DNA of 64,000 nt from Desulfosporosinus fructosivorans (GCF_004766045.1 NZ_SPQQ01000008.1:1-64000); one strand, 5' to 3'; shown: positions 44,171 to 54,107, counted from the first letter of the stretch. Program-made: numbers and translations. Notes: a model not told the origin generated them from the sequence alone.

Positions 44171-44305
44171 TTAATTAGATGGTTTCTTGTAATATGGATT
44201 ATCAAGATAAGTGTTGCAGATTGAGCAGTAGATCTTCTCTTCATAGCGATGATCACTTGCACTAAATAAATTATTTTTACACTTTGGGCAGAAAAATTTA
44301 AACAT
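44171..44305 (-). CDS. Small zinc-ribbon protein, 44 aa
   Basis: FFCPKCKNNLF...IYCSICNTYL gives two CxxC knuckles of a zinc ribbon. An in-frame ATG at 44377 extends it by 24 residues, but a TATAAT-like box lies in between on the minus strand, and AGGAAAG precedes the ATG at 44305, so the short form is preferred. The role is unknown. Confidence 0.5.
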   Translation of the reverse strand: MFKFFCPKCKNNLFSASDHRYEEKIYCSICNTYLDNPYYKKPSN

Positions 44306-44444
44306 ACTCGCTAACTCTTTCCTGTTTTTATAATCTTTCTGCTTCGCTTCGCTATATGTATTATACTTGAAATCCAAATAAATTTAACTATTTATAATAG
44401 ATGATATCCCTCATTTCCTTGTATTTATGAGGGATTATATTTAA

Positions 44445-44606
44445 TTGCTCACTTGGAAAAAGCTATCCCCTCGAAATTTACCTAAAAGAGAGCTACGCAA
44501 ACAGGATTATTATGCGCAGAGACAACGGGCACGAGAATACGCTCGCCAGTTTGACTTGATTGATAAAGAGATTGAACGGCGCTTAGACGAAGAAGATAGG
44601 ATCTAA
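44445..44606 (+). pseudogene. Small fragment or ORF, 53 codons
   Basis: A highly charged frame from a TTG (MLTWKKLSPRNLPKREL...) to KEIERRLDEEDRI, helical, no ribosome site. It is probably the tail of a lost gene. The gap 44306-44645 holds nothing else. Confidence 0.25.
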
Positions 44607-44645
44607 CAGATTAGTAAAGAAAAACTAAGAAAGCGTGAATAGTAA

Positions 44646-44840
44646 ATGCGATTATTTCTCAGTGGGGTAAGCTGTGTCGGAAAAACAACTATTGGCAAGC
44701 AGTTGGCACAAGAAATTGGGTTCAAGTTTTTTGATCTAGATTATGATGGAGAATGGGGCAAGTGGCTGGAGGAGTCGGTCAGTTACTCTCAGAGTACGGC
44801 CGACAGACTTATGAAGGTCTTTAGAGAGTACGGGAGCAAA
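44646..44840 (+). pseudogene. N-terminal fragment of a P-loop kinase (shikimate-kinase-like)
   Basis: MRLFLSGVSCVGKTTIGKQL carries an intact P-loop (GVSCVGKTT) followed by FFDLDYD, as in small kinase/AAA proteins. After about 65 codons the frame loses similarity and runs into the out-of-frame DUF3102-like sequence, ending at 44978. The gene is cut at the junction near 44840. Confidence 0.6.
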
Positions 44841-44844
44841 CTGC

Positions 44845-45324
44845 TTGACCTCCGACAGCAACTCAGATTACGCACCAGTGCGCAATCTGACATACTCCCA
44901 GGCAGTGATCCTCTTAGGAGTCCCGGAAGAAGGACGAGAACAATTCATCGCCGATATGGATGTCGAAGGCATGATTAATCAGGAACTCAGGAAAGCGGTC
45001 AATGAACGGACGCAGGCCCGGCAAGAAAAAGACCAGGCCTTACAGGAAAAAGACCTAGCCCTGCAGGAGAACGCGGACCTCCAGAAAACAGTGGAAGACC
45101 AAAGCGGTATCATCACCGAGCTGACTACGGAGCTTGCCAATCTGAAGGTCCAATTGGAGAATGTCAAGACGTCCAAAGCGGAACTCGATAAAACGGCCAG
45201 GCAGCTGAAGGACTCGCTGGAATCGCTCCAACAAAGCTCATCCGCTAACATTTTTGCACCTTGCTCAATGACTTCTCGATTTATGACGGCGGCAAAGTTT
45301 TTATTGAATAACAACTCATGTTAA
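44845..45324 (+). pseudogene. Fragment of a DUF3102-like coiled-coil protein
   Basis: The frame begins inside a domain (NLTYSQAVILLGVPEEGREQF is typical of DUF3102 plasmid or phage proteins) and continues into a long coiled coil with repeated QEKDxALQE units. No ribosome site stands at the first ATG, which lies right at the junction with the kinase fragment. The coiled coil contains the 46-bp segment repeated at 49652. The last 20 codons look like unrelated sequence. Confidence 0.6.
45092..45137 (+). repeat. 46-bp exact direct repeat, copy 1
   Basis: Starts TGGAAGACCAAAGCGG and ends CGGAGCTTGC, identical to 49652-49697. The copies are 4560 bp apart and flank the FAD oxidoreductase, the ABC-F gene and the DUF4256 gene. 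Confidence 0.9.
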
Positions 45325-45434
45325 AGAGATGACACATATCCAATAAAAGCTCATATTATAACGTAGAGTGCTTGGGCATGAAAAGTGGAATCACTTTTAT
45401 GTGAAGCTAATTCATAAATCGAGGGTGTGATTGA

Positions 45435-46799
45435 ATGAATAAAAATACAAAATTAACGGGAACAGTAATATACCCTAATGATCCAGAGTATCAGCAGGCA
45501 CGTATGAACTGGAACCCATTCACCAATGCATTCCCTATCGTATTTGTTTTTGCACATCAGGATGAGGATGTCGCAAATGCTGTCAAATGGGCTCGTGAGA
45601 ATAATGTACCCATTCGGATGCGAAGCGGCAGGCATGCTCTAGCGAAAGATTTCTCTCAGACAAATGGTGGAATAGTGATAGATACCAGTCAAATGAGAAA
45701 TGTCATGTTGGATAAAACACAGGGAATCGCCACCGTCCAAGCAGGAATACGTGTAGGTCCGCTGGTGAGGATGCTTGCGCAAGAAGGCGTCTTGGCTCCT
45801 TTTGGAGATAGTTCTACAGTTGGTATAGGCGGAATAAGTACTGGGGGTGGAATTACAGTTATCCAGCGTACCGCCGGACTGATTTCTGACAATATTCTGG
45901 CTGCTACTATCGTTGATGCTAATGGTGAGATGTTACGCGCCAGCGAGAACGAAAATCCAGATCTATTTTGGGCCATCCGTGGAGGCGGAGGAGGTAACTT
46001 TGGCATCATAACTTCGTATACATTTACAATACGCCCTGCTCCCTTTCAAGTTGGAATATTTGAAATAATCTGGCCGTGGGAGCAATTGGACAGAGTTGTT
46101 GATGTATGGCAAAGATGGTCTCCTTCGGTCGATGAAAGACTGGGGACCATATTGGAGATATTCTCGAAAGCGAATGGTCTGCTCCGTTCGCAGGGAATAT
46201 TCCTAGGTCCCAAAGCAGAATTAGAAAAATTGATAATGCCTTTGACAGATGTTGGATCTCCTATTAAGGTGTTGATTAATGAGGTTACACTACCTGAGGC
46301 AATAGAATTCTGGGCTCCGAATGAACCGCTGTTCGATAATCAGAATACTACGTGGTCATCTGCCTGGGTGGAGCAAATCCTGCCCACAGAAGGAATTAAT
46401 TCAATCCGAAGTTTCCTGGAAAAAGCAAAAGGAAGTGAATCCAATTTCTTTTTCCTAAACTCCGGAGGCGCAATGAACCGGGTACCTCCCGAGGATACAG
46501 CCTTTTTCTGGCGCAATACAAAATATTATATGGAATGGGACGCCTCATGGACAGAAGAAGCTGAAACACAGAAGAATATTAAGCTTGTTGAACAGACCCG
46601 TATACAACTGCAGCCCTATATAACCGGATCATACGTTAATGTACCTGATTTAAATTTAAAAAGTTATGGACAGGAATATTATGGGGATAATTTTGCCCGG
46701 CTCCGGAAAGTAAAAGCTAAATATGACCCGGAGAATATCTTCAAATTCATTCAGAGTATTCCTCCGGCTCCTGTCTGCGATCACTGGCAAAAAAATTGA
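45435..46799 (+). CDS. FAD-linked oxidoreductase, berberine-bridge-enzyme type, 454 aa
   Basis: PCMH-type FAD domain: RMRSGRHALAKDF near residues 55-68 holds the His that may bind FAD covalently, GPLVRMLAQEGVLAPFGDS follows, then GIGGISTGGG near 130 and AIRGGGGGNFGIIT near 180. The C-terminal BBE motif is near residue 420 (SYGQEYYGDNFARLRKVKAKYDP in part). Likely oxidises a sugar or secondary metabolite using O2 or another acceptor, which is odd in a strict anaerobe, so it may be acquired. No signal peptide. Single gene with a terminator at 46814. Confidence 0.88.
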   Translation: MNKNTKLTGTVIYPNDPEYQQARMNWNPFTNAFPIVFVFAHQDEDVANAVKWARENNVPIRMRSGRHALAKDFSQTNGGIVIDTSQMRNVMLDKTQGIATVQAGIRVGPLVRMLAQEGVLAPFGDSSTVGIGGISTGGGITVIQRTAGLISDNILAATIVDANGEMLRASENENPDLFWAIRGGGGGNFGIITSYTFTIRPAPFQVGIFEIIWPWEQLDRVVDVWQRWSPSVDERLGTILEIFSKANGLLRSQGIFLGPKAELEKLIMPLTDVGSPIKVLINEVTLPEAIEFWAPNEPLFDNQNTTWSSAWVEQILPTEGINSIRSFLEKAKGSESNFFFLNSGGAMNRVPPEDTAFFWRNTKYYMEWDASWTEEAETQKNIKLVEQTRIQLQPYITGSYVNVPDLNLKSYGQEYYGDNFARLRKVKAKYDPENIFKFIQSIPPAPVCDHWQKN

Positions 46800-46813
46800 G
46801 TATAGTTTTTCTA

Positions 46814-46846
46814 AAGCTGCACGCCTCAGGTTTGCAGCTTTTTTAT
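46814..46846 (+). terminator. Terminator of the FAD oxidoreductase gene
   Basis: AAGCTGC / GCAGCTT stem followed by TTTTTA. Confidence 0.8.
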
Positions 46847-47104
46847 TTTCTTCATCCAGATATGCACCGAATGAAGATTGAGGCCTTATGGATGTCAATG
46901 AATTCGGAATTGGCTGATTTATCCGTGGCTTTAATGTGAAATGATTGAAATTAGCAGTATAAAGTGTTATGCTCCAACGGTCGGTAACCCGAAATTAATG
47001 TCGTTACTACAGATTATTCAATTGCATCATTTCGATTGGGGAGACTATTTATTGAAGAACCTATTTTAATAGGATCTTTTTTAGTTATAAAGGAAGGTAT
47101 TACC

Positions 47105-48830
47105 ATGATAAAAGTTGATAACTTATCATTCTCATTTCCGCAAAAAGAGCTCTATAAAAAGATTTCATTTACGCTAGAAGAGGCACAACATTGCGCTTTT
47201 ATAGGAACAAGCGGCAGTGGAAAAAGCACACTGATCGATATACTGATGGATCCAGATCGATATATGTTCGATGGCATATTGGAGATGGATCAAACGTGTA
47301 GAATTGGGTATGTAAGTAAGTTCTCACAACCAGACAAAACGAAAGACGCATCAGTTTTCGAATATATAGGGGAAGAATTCATTAAGATACAGAATGAAAT
47401 AACATCGATTTGTACTGAAATGGAAACATCTTCGGAGACTGATTCTTTACTAGAAAAGTATCAACTCGCTTTAGACGCATTTGATTCAATGGGCGGGAAT
47501 GATTTTGAAAACAATATAAATAAGAAGCTAAATCTAGCAAACCTAATCAAGCAAAAAGATATTAAGGTATCTGAGCTGAGTGGTGGAGAATTCAAACTTA
47601 TTCAAGTGATGAAGGAAATGCTCAGTAGTCCAGACTTAATGATTATGGACGAACCAGATGTGTTTTTGGACTTTGAAAACCTAAATGCGATGAAGAATCT
47701 GATTAATTCTCACAAAGGAATATTGCTGGTTATTACGCATAACAGATATCTATTGAATCATTGTTTTAACAAAATTATCCACCTTGAAAACATGGAGCTC
47801 CAAGAGTTTGATGGGAGATATATTGATTATAACTTCTCATTACTTCAAACTAAAATTGAGTTACAAGAACTCACTATAGTTGATGATGAAGAAATCAAGA
47901 GAAACGAGATCTTAATAAACAAACTTAGAAAAAACGCAACTTATATCGCCGACGTTTCTAAAGGAAAAAAACTAAAAGCTAGGGTTAAAGTTCAAGAAAG
48001 ATTAGAAGCGCGTAGAATTAAAGCGCCATTTGTAGATATAAAGCAACCGGATATCAGGTTAGATATTGGTCATGAAATCGAAGACACCATTATTTTAAAC
48101 GTCAATAATTATAGTGTTGCCTTTAGAAAATGTTAACTTTGAGATAAAATCTACGGATAAAGTAGCCCTTATCGGTCCAAACGGTGCTGGGAAAACGACT
48201 TTACTCCGAGAAATCTTTAAAAATAATCATAATTCAATTGAAATAAATGGTGACGTTAAAGTGGCTTATTTATCTCAGCTTCAAGGCGAAAGGCTCAATG
48301 AGTCTAATACGATACTTGAAGAGTTCTTCGATGCTGGGTTTAAAAGCTATGATCAGATTAGAGCATATATTTCAAACTATGGTTTTGAAGGAGAAATCGT
48401 TCATCAAAAGATAGGATCTTTATCTGGTGGAGAAAAAAATATGCTTCAATTGGCTAAAGTTTCTGCCAGTAAAGCAAATATATTGCTTCTTGATGAACCG
48501 ACAAGTCATTTAGACATCTATTCACAAATAGCGCTGGAAAAAGCCATTGAAAACTATCAAGGTGCGATTCTCATGATTTCTCATGATTTTTATTCGATTG
48601 TAAATAGTATGGATTATGTTTTAATCATTGAGGATAAGACGATCAGAAAAATGAGTATAAGAAAATTCAGAAAGATGATTTATGCTAGTCACTTTGATAG
48701 AGACTATTTAGAAATTGAACAAAAGAAAAAATCAGTTGAAACAAAAATAGAATTGGCTTTAAAAGAGACTGATTTTGTTCTTGCAAAAGTATTGTCTGAA
48801 GAGCTAGAAGAGCTGATTAAGTTACTTTAA
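47105..48830 (+). pseudogene. ABC-F family ATPase, split by a +1 frameshift
   Basis: Two halves in different frames form one ABC-F protein of about 575 aa. Half 1 (47105-48136): Walker A GTSGSGKST, signature LSGGEFK, Walker B LMIMDEPDVFLDF, then the linker. Half 2: Walker A GPNGAGKTT, signature LSGGEKN, Walker B ILLLDEPTSHLD. The proteins join as NNYSVAF then ENVNFEIKS if one A is removed near 48125 (CTTTAGAAAA). No slippery motif is evident, so this is a disrupted gene or a sequencing error. Such proteins protect ribosomes, some giving resistance to ribosome-targeting antibiotics; which subgroup cannot be told. AAAGGAAGG precedes the ATG at 47105. Confidence 0.8.
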
Positions 48831-48911
48831 ATCAAGTCCTTTTTTGATTGAATTCAAATCATAAATGAAATACATAATAAGAGAGTATTATTTATGAAAA
48901 GGAGAATTAAC

Positions 48912-49463
48912 ATGGATTTATCACCTGAAGAACGCGATGAACTACTCAGAGCATTAAAAGCTCGTTTTGAGAAAAATATGAATCGCCATGAAGGTCTTGA
49001 TTGGGGTAAAATACAAGCAAAGCTAGAAAATAATCCTGAAAAACTATGGTCGCTTAATGAAATGGAAAGTACGGGCGGTGATCCGGATGTTCTTGGTCTT
49101 GATGAGATGACGGGCGAATACATTTTTTGTGATTGTTCTGAAGAAAGTCCTAAAGCCCGTAGAAGTCTTTGCTACGACCGTGAGGCTCTTGAGTCAAGGA
49201 AAGAAAATAGGCCCAAAAACAACGTCATTGATATGGCCGCTGCCATGGGCATCGAGCTTTTAACAGAAGAAGAATACCGGAACCTTCAGAAACTAGGAAA
49301 GTACGACGCAAAAACATCGAGCTGGATTAGAACACCTTCAGATATTAGAAAGCTGGGCGGTGCCATCTTTGCGGATTTCCGTTACGGCAATGTCTTCGTA
49401 TATCACAATGGTGCAGAATCCTACTATGCAGCCAGAGGGTTCCGTGGCTTGCTAAAGGTTTAA
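48912..49463 (+). CDS. DUF4256 family protein, 183 aa
   Basis: A cytosolic protein recognised by HEGLDWGKIQAKL, WSLNEMESTGGDPDVLG, FCDCSEESPKARRSLCYDRE and the C-terminal VYHNGAESYYAARGFRG. The function is unknown; the family is common in Bacillota. The ATG at 48912 has AAAAGGAGA upstream; an ATG at 48894 overlaps that site. A hairpin terminator follows at 49505. Confidence 0.8.
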   Translation: MDLSPEERDELLRALKARFEKNMNRHEGLDWGKIQAKLENNPEKLWSLNEMESTGGDPDVLGLDEMTGEYIFCDCSEESPKARRSLCYDREALESRKENRPKNNVIDMAAAMGIELLTEEEYRNLQKLGKYDAKTSSWIRTPSDIRKLGGAIFADFRYGNVFVYHNGAESYYAARGFRGLLKV

Positions 49464-49504
49464 ATCCGGTTTTATGTCGACATGCACCCCATCGTCGAAT
49501 AACC

Positions 49505-49552
49505 AAGGCATGTCCAATAAACGAATGCGTATTCGCTTATTGGACATGCCTT
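49505..49552. terminator. Terminator after DUF4256
   Basis: AAGGCATGTCCAATAA (49505-49520) pairs perfectly with 49537-49552, followed by TATT. Confidence 0.8.
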
Positions 49553-49559
49553 TATTGGA

Positions 49560-49700
49560 GAATGTCACGTTGGTCTTAAATCTGACGGAAAAGTGACGGC
49601 TGTGGGTGATAATGAGCATGGCCAATGCGATGTAAGCGGTTGGCGTGGCATTGGAAGACCAAAGCGGTATCATCACCGAGCTGACTACGGAGCTTGCTTA
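49560..49700 (+). pseudogene. RCC1-repeat fragment fused to a DUF3102 coiled-coil fragment
   Basis: Reads CHVGLKSDGKVTAVGDNEHG and QCDVSGW, one blade of an RCC1/BNR-type repeat protein, then switches at 49652 into the 46-bp segment identical to 45092-45137, and ends shortly after. Neither gene is complete. The DNA looks like a recombination scar. Confidence 0.6.
49652..49697 (+). repeat. 46-bp exact direct repeat, copy 2
   Basis: Identical to 45092-45137; the flanks differ (RCC1 fragment on the left, no gene on the right). Confidence 0.9.
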
Positions 49701-49816
49701 CTAGTTATATCTTTCGAGATATGTCCATTTGGGGGTAACTGTTCGCGCTTATGTTTCCTATGTGGGAAATCTTTATCATTGCGCTGACTAGATGTGATTT
49801 TTGCATGTATATAAAA

Positions 49817-49857
49817 ACAAGGGGGCGGTAGCCACAACTGCCGCACCCCTGTTTAAC
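49817..49857. terminator. Terminator downstream of the minus-strand 291-aa gene
   Basis: AAACAAGGGGG-CGG and CCG-CACCCCTGTTT arms. The remaining gap 49701-49945 has no gene. Confidence 0.7.
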
Positions 49858-49945
49858 GTTAAAACACATGTTCTTTTTTCATAACAAAGTCCACTCTCAC
49901 AACTTGGAGTACGACAAATTGGAATTTGTCAGTTTTCCATTATGC

Positions 49946-50821
49946 TCATAATAAACCAGATAGCCATATCGGAAATAATACTGAAATCCATTCCGACGCT
50001 TTACGCCTGGTTTCAAAACCGATGTAACCTTTATAACTGTAAAGATAATCTATCTTCCACTGGCCTGTCGTTATTTGCTTTTCCTGAAGGAGGTGTAACA
50101 AGGCCACGCTGTTTTCATGCGCCGTTAATTGTCTTTTGCCAACAATATAAGTTAAATCAGTAAGGGAGAGAGCATAACTCTGCGGAAACATTATGTCTGT
50201 AATATGCGGGCTGATGGGTCTGCCATCCGATAGCCGCTGGAACATTTTATGTCGAAGCATATAGTCTGTTCCTTGCATAAGAAGACTTTCCACTTTCTGA
50301 TTTTCATGCTTAACACATTCCGAATATGTTACAAGCGCACGGACTGTTTTACCGATTCCGATATAACACGGCGTTTTTCCAAGGCAACCACCATGTTTGC
50401 AAATACCTTTGTGAGGCCATGAAGTGGTTTGATTGCGCTCAAAAAGCTGATATTGTTCTATCCAACTTAAAGCTGCTTGTGCCTCTTTACTGGCAGCAAG
50501 CCCAAGTCGGCAATAGGCTTCCAGCAGCATTGCATTGTAGCAAGGGACAATTTCTTCCACTCCACCTAAACATAAAAATCCTTGTTGCGTGGCAATGTTC
50601 TGGTTGATATAGCCTATCATCTTTTGGGTGTAAGATAATGTTTCAATATGTGGAATTTCACTCAGACCCATAACACGAAACACAGCAAACAAAGGGTTAT
50701 CTATAAAATCTGCAGTGAGTTTTCCGACTAATGCCGATTGACTTAACAGACTGGAAATCTCGTTATTCTCTAAATACTCATTTTTTTCAGAAGCAATCCT
50801 TAAAATTAATGCGGTATCCAC
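49946..50821 (-). CDS. Alpha/alpha-toroid (prenyltransferase/terpene-cyclase-like) protein, 291 aa
   Basis: A helical protein with repeated helix pairs. The central WPHKGICKHGGCLGKTPCYIG segment (about residues 137-156) resembles the Cys/His cluster of a clostridial family related to prenyltransferase beta-type toroids, in which the WPY..R...CF.KHTC pattern occurs. The function is unknown. GTG start with AAGGGGG 6 nt upstream. Single gene in the scrambled region. Confidence 0.5.
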   Translation of the reverse strand: MDTALILRIASEKNEYLENNEISSLLSQSALVGKLTADFIDNPLFAVFRVMGLSEIPHIETLSYTQKMIGYINQNIATQQGFLCLGGVEEIVPCYNAMLLEAYCRLGLAASKEAQAALSWIEQYQLFERNQTTSWPHKGICKHGGCLGKTPCYIGIGKTVRALVTYSECVKHENQKVESLLMQGTDYMLRHKMFQRLSDGRPISPHITDIMFPQSYALSLTDLTYIVGKRQLTAHENSVALLHLLQEKQITTGQWKIDYLYSYKGYIGFETRRKASEWISVLFPIWLSGLL

Positions 50822-51175
50822 GTTACACCCCCTTAGAAATTGATTAATTATTTATAGTCAGCTCTGGTCAATTCCACTGTATATAAATAATCTACACCCC
50901 AAATTCCTGTTTGTCATTCCCATAAAGATTATAATAAATTTCACTAATAAAACAATAATTCCATAATGATTGCGCACAAACAAACGGATAACGAAAAAAT
51001 CCCCCTGCTCATTTTTCAAAAATAGGCAAGGGTGCTTTTTTCATTAGACTATCAAGCAGAAGTTCCGTGCTAATAGGGTAAAATATAAAGAATACTGTAA
51101 AAAGGAACAGTTGTTGGCAGGGTTTTACAGAATAATGAAGAATTTAGGCTATAGAAAGTGTTTGCAGTTATATGA
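50822..51175. other. Intergenic region, no gene seen
   Basis: AT-rich. A weak stem with a T-run (GGCAAGGGTGCTTTTTT near 51031) occurs. No supported reading frame. Confidence 0.4.
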
Positions 51176-51412
51176 GCTAATAGAAATAGGAAGCCAGATT
51201 TTCTGCTCACGGGTGACCCACGTAATAAAAAAGTCAGAACTCAGCATGTTGAAGGTATACATAAAAAGAAAGCTGAAGTAGCGAACCAAATTGGCGCTAA
51301 TAGTTGTCCCAAATGTGGTGGGGAGTTACTCACGAGAAAGGGTAAATATGGATATTTTAAAGAGCGTAACAATTATCCGAAGTATAGTTTACAATTACTA
51401 ATTAGGCAGTGA
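51176..51412 (+). pseudogene. C-terminal remnant of a NERD/topoisomerase zinc-finger protein
   Basis: One frame reads KPDFLLTGDPRNKKVRTQHV, then SCPKCGGELLTRKGKYGYFK and NNYPKY. This is the end of a nuclease-related (NERD) domain followed by a topoisomerase-type C4 zinc finger. The second pair of zinc cysteines (normally CxNYPxC) has been lost, and the N-terminal part is absent with a stop just upstream. Confidence 0.65.
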
Positions 51413-51595
51413 ATCCTGATTTCGGTAAAAGCGGAGTCAATAGAGTATAAGTATTGATAATGTCAAAATGCGAAGTTAGATTCGATTCATATAATTGGAG
51501 ACTTGCACAAATCCTAATTATAGCAATAATGGGAATCTTAACGGACATTAGTAAAATGTTATTTTTTATCTAATCTACATTGGAGGATCGTGAGA

Positions 51596-52063
51596 ATGAA
51601 GTATACTTGCACGTTGATTGTTGTAAGAAATATAGAAAAAGCAAAGCAGTTTTATCACGACGTTTTAGGGTTAGAGATTGTTGCTGATTTTGGGGCAAAT
51701 GTTACTTTGACGGGCGGCATTGCATTGCAGACTGCTGATACTTGGAAAGGGTTTATTCATAAGCAAGATGAAGAAATTGTTTTCGGAAATAATGCATGTG
51801 AGTTATATTTTGAGGAAGATGACATGGACGGCTTTGCTACAAAATTAAACACTATGAAAAGTATCGAATATGTTCATCCGCTCTTTGAACATTCATGGGG
51901 CCAGCGAGTAGTTCGTTTCTATGATGTGGATAAGCACATTATTGAAGTCGGCGAAAACATGATTATGGTTGTTAAGAGATTTATAAACACCGGGCTTTCG
52001 ATTGAAGAAACGGCCACTCGTATGGATGTACCAGTTGATTATGTAAGGTCGTTATTAACGTAA
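51596..52063 (+). CDS. VOC family (glyoxalase/bleomycin-resistance-like) protein, 155 aa
   Basis: A vicinal-oxygen-chelate fold: the first beta-alpha unit VVRNIEKAKQFYHDVLGLEIV, and the second HSWGQRVVRFYDVDKHIIEVGE with a metal-type Glu. The last 30 residues form extra helices (FINTGLSIEETATRMDVP) reminiscent of a small helix-turn-helix. GGAGG lies 9 nt before ATG 51596; a GTG at 51590 is too close. Cytosolic, substrate unknown. Confidence 0.8.
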   Translation: MKYTCTLIVVRNIEKAKQFYHDVLGLEIVADFGANVTLTGGIALQTADTWKGFIHKQDEEIVFGNNACELYFEEDDMDGFATKLNTMKSIEYVHPLFEHSWGQRVVRFYDVDKHIIEVGENMIMVVKRFINTGLSIEETATRMDVPVDYVRSLLT

Positions 52064-52364
52064 AAATTAGGGTATTTTGTAAATTTCAATTAAGCTCGCA
52101 GTAACCATATTTTTAAGGTTTCTACTCAGGATTGTTGAGAAGGCGGAAGATAAACTTCGCAATATCCATATGAGAAAAATCCGTTTCCTAGTAGGTTAAG
52201 AATGGGCGAAATAAACTGTGGGAAATAGGTTGTATGCCAAAAAGCTGGGTATTAGAAGTAATTTTGCAAGAAATCAGAAATTGATTTCAAGAATTATTTA
52301 ACGGGAAGGGGTTGGCCATCACATATTGCCAGTGCAATAATTGTGAAGCCGAAAATTGAAGCCA
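52064..52364. other. Intergenic region, no gene seen
   Basis: No reading frame with a ribosome site and no strong hairpin were seen in about 300 nt. Confidence 0.4.
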
Positions 52365-53465
52365 ATGCAGACCAGAAATATTTTTTACAAGTTACCTGCT
52401 ATTATAATCATTGCAATAATGATTATTTGTACAGCAGGGATAATCGTTGCCTTTAATTATCATAAGATTTTTGAAACAGACGCTATCAAGGTAACCAGTA
52501 GTACAAACAATACGCAGAATGATACTACGGGCGGCAAAAAAACAGTCGCCAGTCTTAATACCTTCGACGGCATTAATTCAACATCCAATGAAAGTCATTC
52601 AACCACCAGTAATACTTCCTCCGGTGAAAACCTAGATCCTACTGTTTCGGAAAGTACTTCAGCACATACAACGCACCAGTATTCTCCGGATTTTGTTCCC
52701 GGTAGTACGTTCTCGCAGGATGATTCGGAAAACGGAAAGACTAGATATGTTTATGACAGCACTAGAATTGACGCCGATGGAGACGGTGCTGCCGACGATG
52801 TGCTGCTGGTTGGCGAAAACAATGATACGAATGCCCTTTTTGGCCACCAAACCTGTAATTTGGCGGTAGTTGTCAGGGATGGGGTTACAGGGAAGTTTGC
52901 CGCATTTTTACTGCCTGAAGATTTTGGAGTCATGTTACCGCGATTCAATATCGGGAGTTTCACTGCCGCAAAGAAAAACGAGATCCTGGTTTCTGTTGAA
53001 ACTGGTGGCAGCGGAGGAATTGTTCTTTATGCCCTAATGGCATATGAAAATAGAAAGGTAGTTTCAGTGGTATCTCAGGAAGAGCTGAACAAAGGCTTGG
53101 CTCTGAAAGTAGTATGCTTTCCCGGGTTTGAGATGAAGATTATCGATAAAAACACAGGGGTTAATTCCATCGTTAATTTTCATGATGGGGCAGTTGTTCC
53201 TCTATATATTGACAGTGGTGTCTATAATAATGCAGGGGTATTTCTTAAAGACCAGTCGTATGTAGATGATGAAGTCATGGATGATGTATTTGTCAGCCTG
53301 GATCCTGCTGACGATGACGGTGATGGTACTCAGGAGCTTCACGGCAAGCAACGTATTTCGTTCATTACTCATGCTAATACAGTTGCCTGGGCTGAATCGG
53401 TCTGGTCAGTAAAAGGTGGTCGGCTGAGGCTTGTCAGTGAGAAGATTGAAGCCTATAATCCATAA
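52365..53465 (+). CDS. Membrane-anchored extracellular protein with Ca-loop-like segments, 366 aa
   Basis: One N-terminal membrane helix (PAIIIIAIMIICTAGIIVAF), a Ser/Thr/Asn-rich linker of about 80 residues, then a globular domain. Two DxDxDG-like loops, DADGDGAADD and DDDGDGTQE, resemble calcium-binding loops of EF-hand or VCBS-type repeats. Similar proteins are surface or secreted in clostridia. The ATG at 52365 is taken; a TTG at 52356 would add three residues and neither has a strong ribosome site. The function is unknown. Confidence 0.65.
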   Translation: MQTRNIFYKLPAIIIIAIMIICTAGIIVAFNYHKIFETDAIKVTSSTNNTQNDTTGGKKTVASLNTFDGINSTSNESHSTTSNTSSGENLDPTVSESTSAHTTHQYSPDFVPGSTFSQDDSENGKTRYVYDSTRIDADGDGAADDVLLVGENNDTNALFGHQTCNLAVVVRDGVTGKFAAFLLPEDFGVMLPRFNIGSFTAAKKNEILVSVETGGSGGIVLYALMAYENRKVVSVVSQEELNKGLALKVVCFPGFEMKIIDKNTGVNSIVNFHDGAVVPLYIDSGVYNNAGVFLKDQSYVDDEVMDDVFVSLDPADDDGDGTQELHGKQRISFITHANTVAWAESVWSVKGGRLRLVSEKIEAYNP

Positions 53466-54107
53466 AAAATGTTAAGAGAATCTGTAAGATAAGCCTACTG
53501 CAGGAATAAAAGTATTCATCAAAGCAAAAGACCTTTTCTTTGATGAGATTGAAACCTTTTGTTATGGACCTAAGGCATGCAAATTTTATTAAATGGGTAG
53601 GCCACGGTCAGTTCCATATTAAAAATAGAGGGTCAGCTATTGATGACGGGTGTCTGGATGAGTTTTTTACCGAAGGTAGAGATGAATAAGAATAAGAATA
53701 ATCGAATAGTTGATATTATGGGAGAGGTTCAAATCATGGTAGCCACCTCTGCTTTCGGAGATAGAGCCGGAGAGAGTTTCAGTTGAGCGGATAACTACTG
53801 AATAATATGCTCTCCAGTATTATTCAACAGCTTGATGTTCTTACGTGAGGTGACATTATGGGAAAGTCTAAATAATAGATGGGATATTCGTGCGCACAGA
53901 CATCTACAGCCATTTTCTGAGATGTATGTGCGCTTTTGTTATTTGTGGGACGGATAATCCCTGGCACGGCGCTCATAAGGACCTGCTTCCCCATGGGGGT
54001 TCCTGACAAGCCAAACTGTAGCAAGCAGCAGTATCGGGCTGTAAAACGAAATAGTGATTAATATGGATGTTAATCTAATTCAAATTGTGTGAAGAAAGGA
54101 ATACAAC
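53466..54107. other. Gap with a hairpin and a 41-codon frame
   Basis: A frame at 53574-53699 (MDLRHANFIKWVGHGQFHIKN in part) has no ribosome site and may be a gene fragment. GCGCACA...ATCT and AGATGTATGTGCGC arms near 53891-53934, followed by TTTTGTTA, form a terminator-like hairpin. Nothing else. Confidence 0.35.

Noticed and set aside
53824..54024. A 66-codon minus-strand frame
   Set aside because: It is built over a terminator-like hairpin and lacks a ribosome site.
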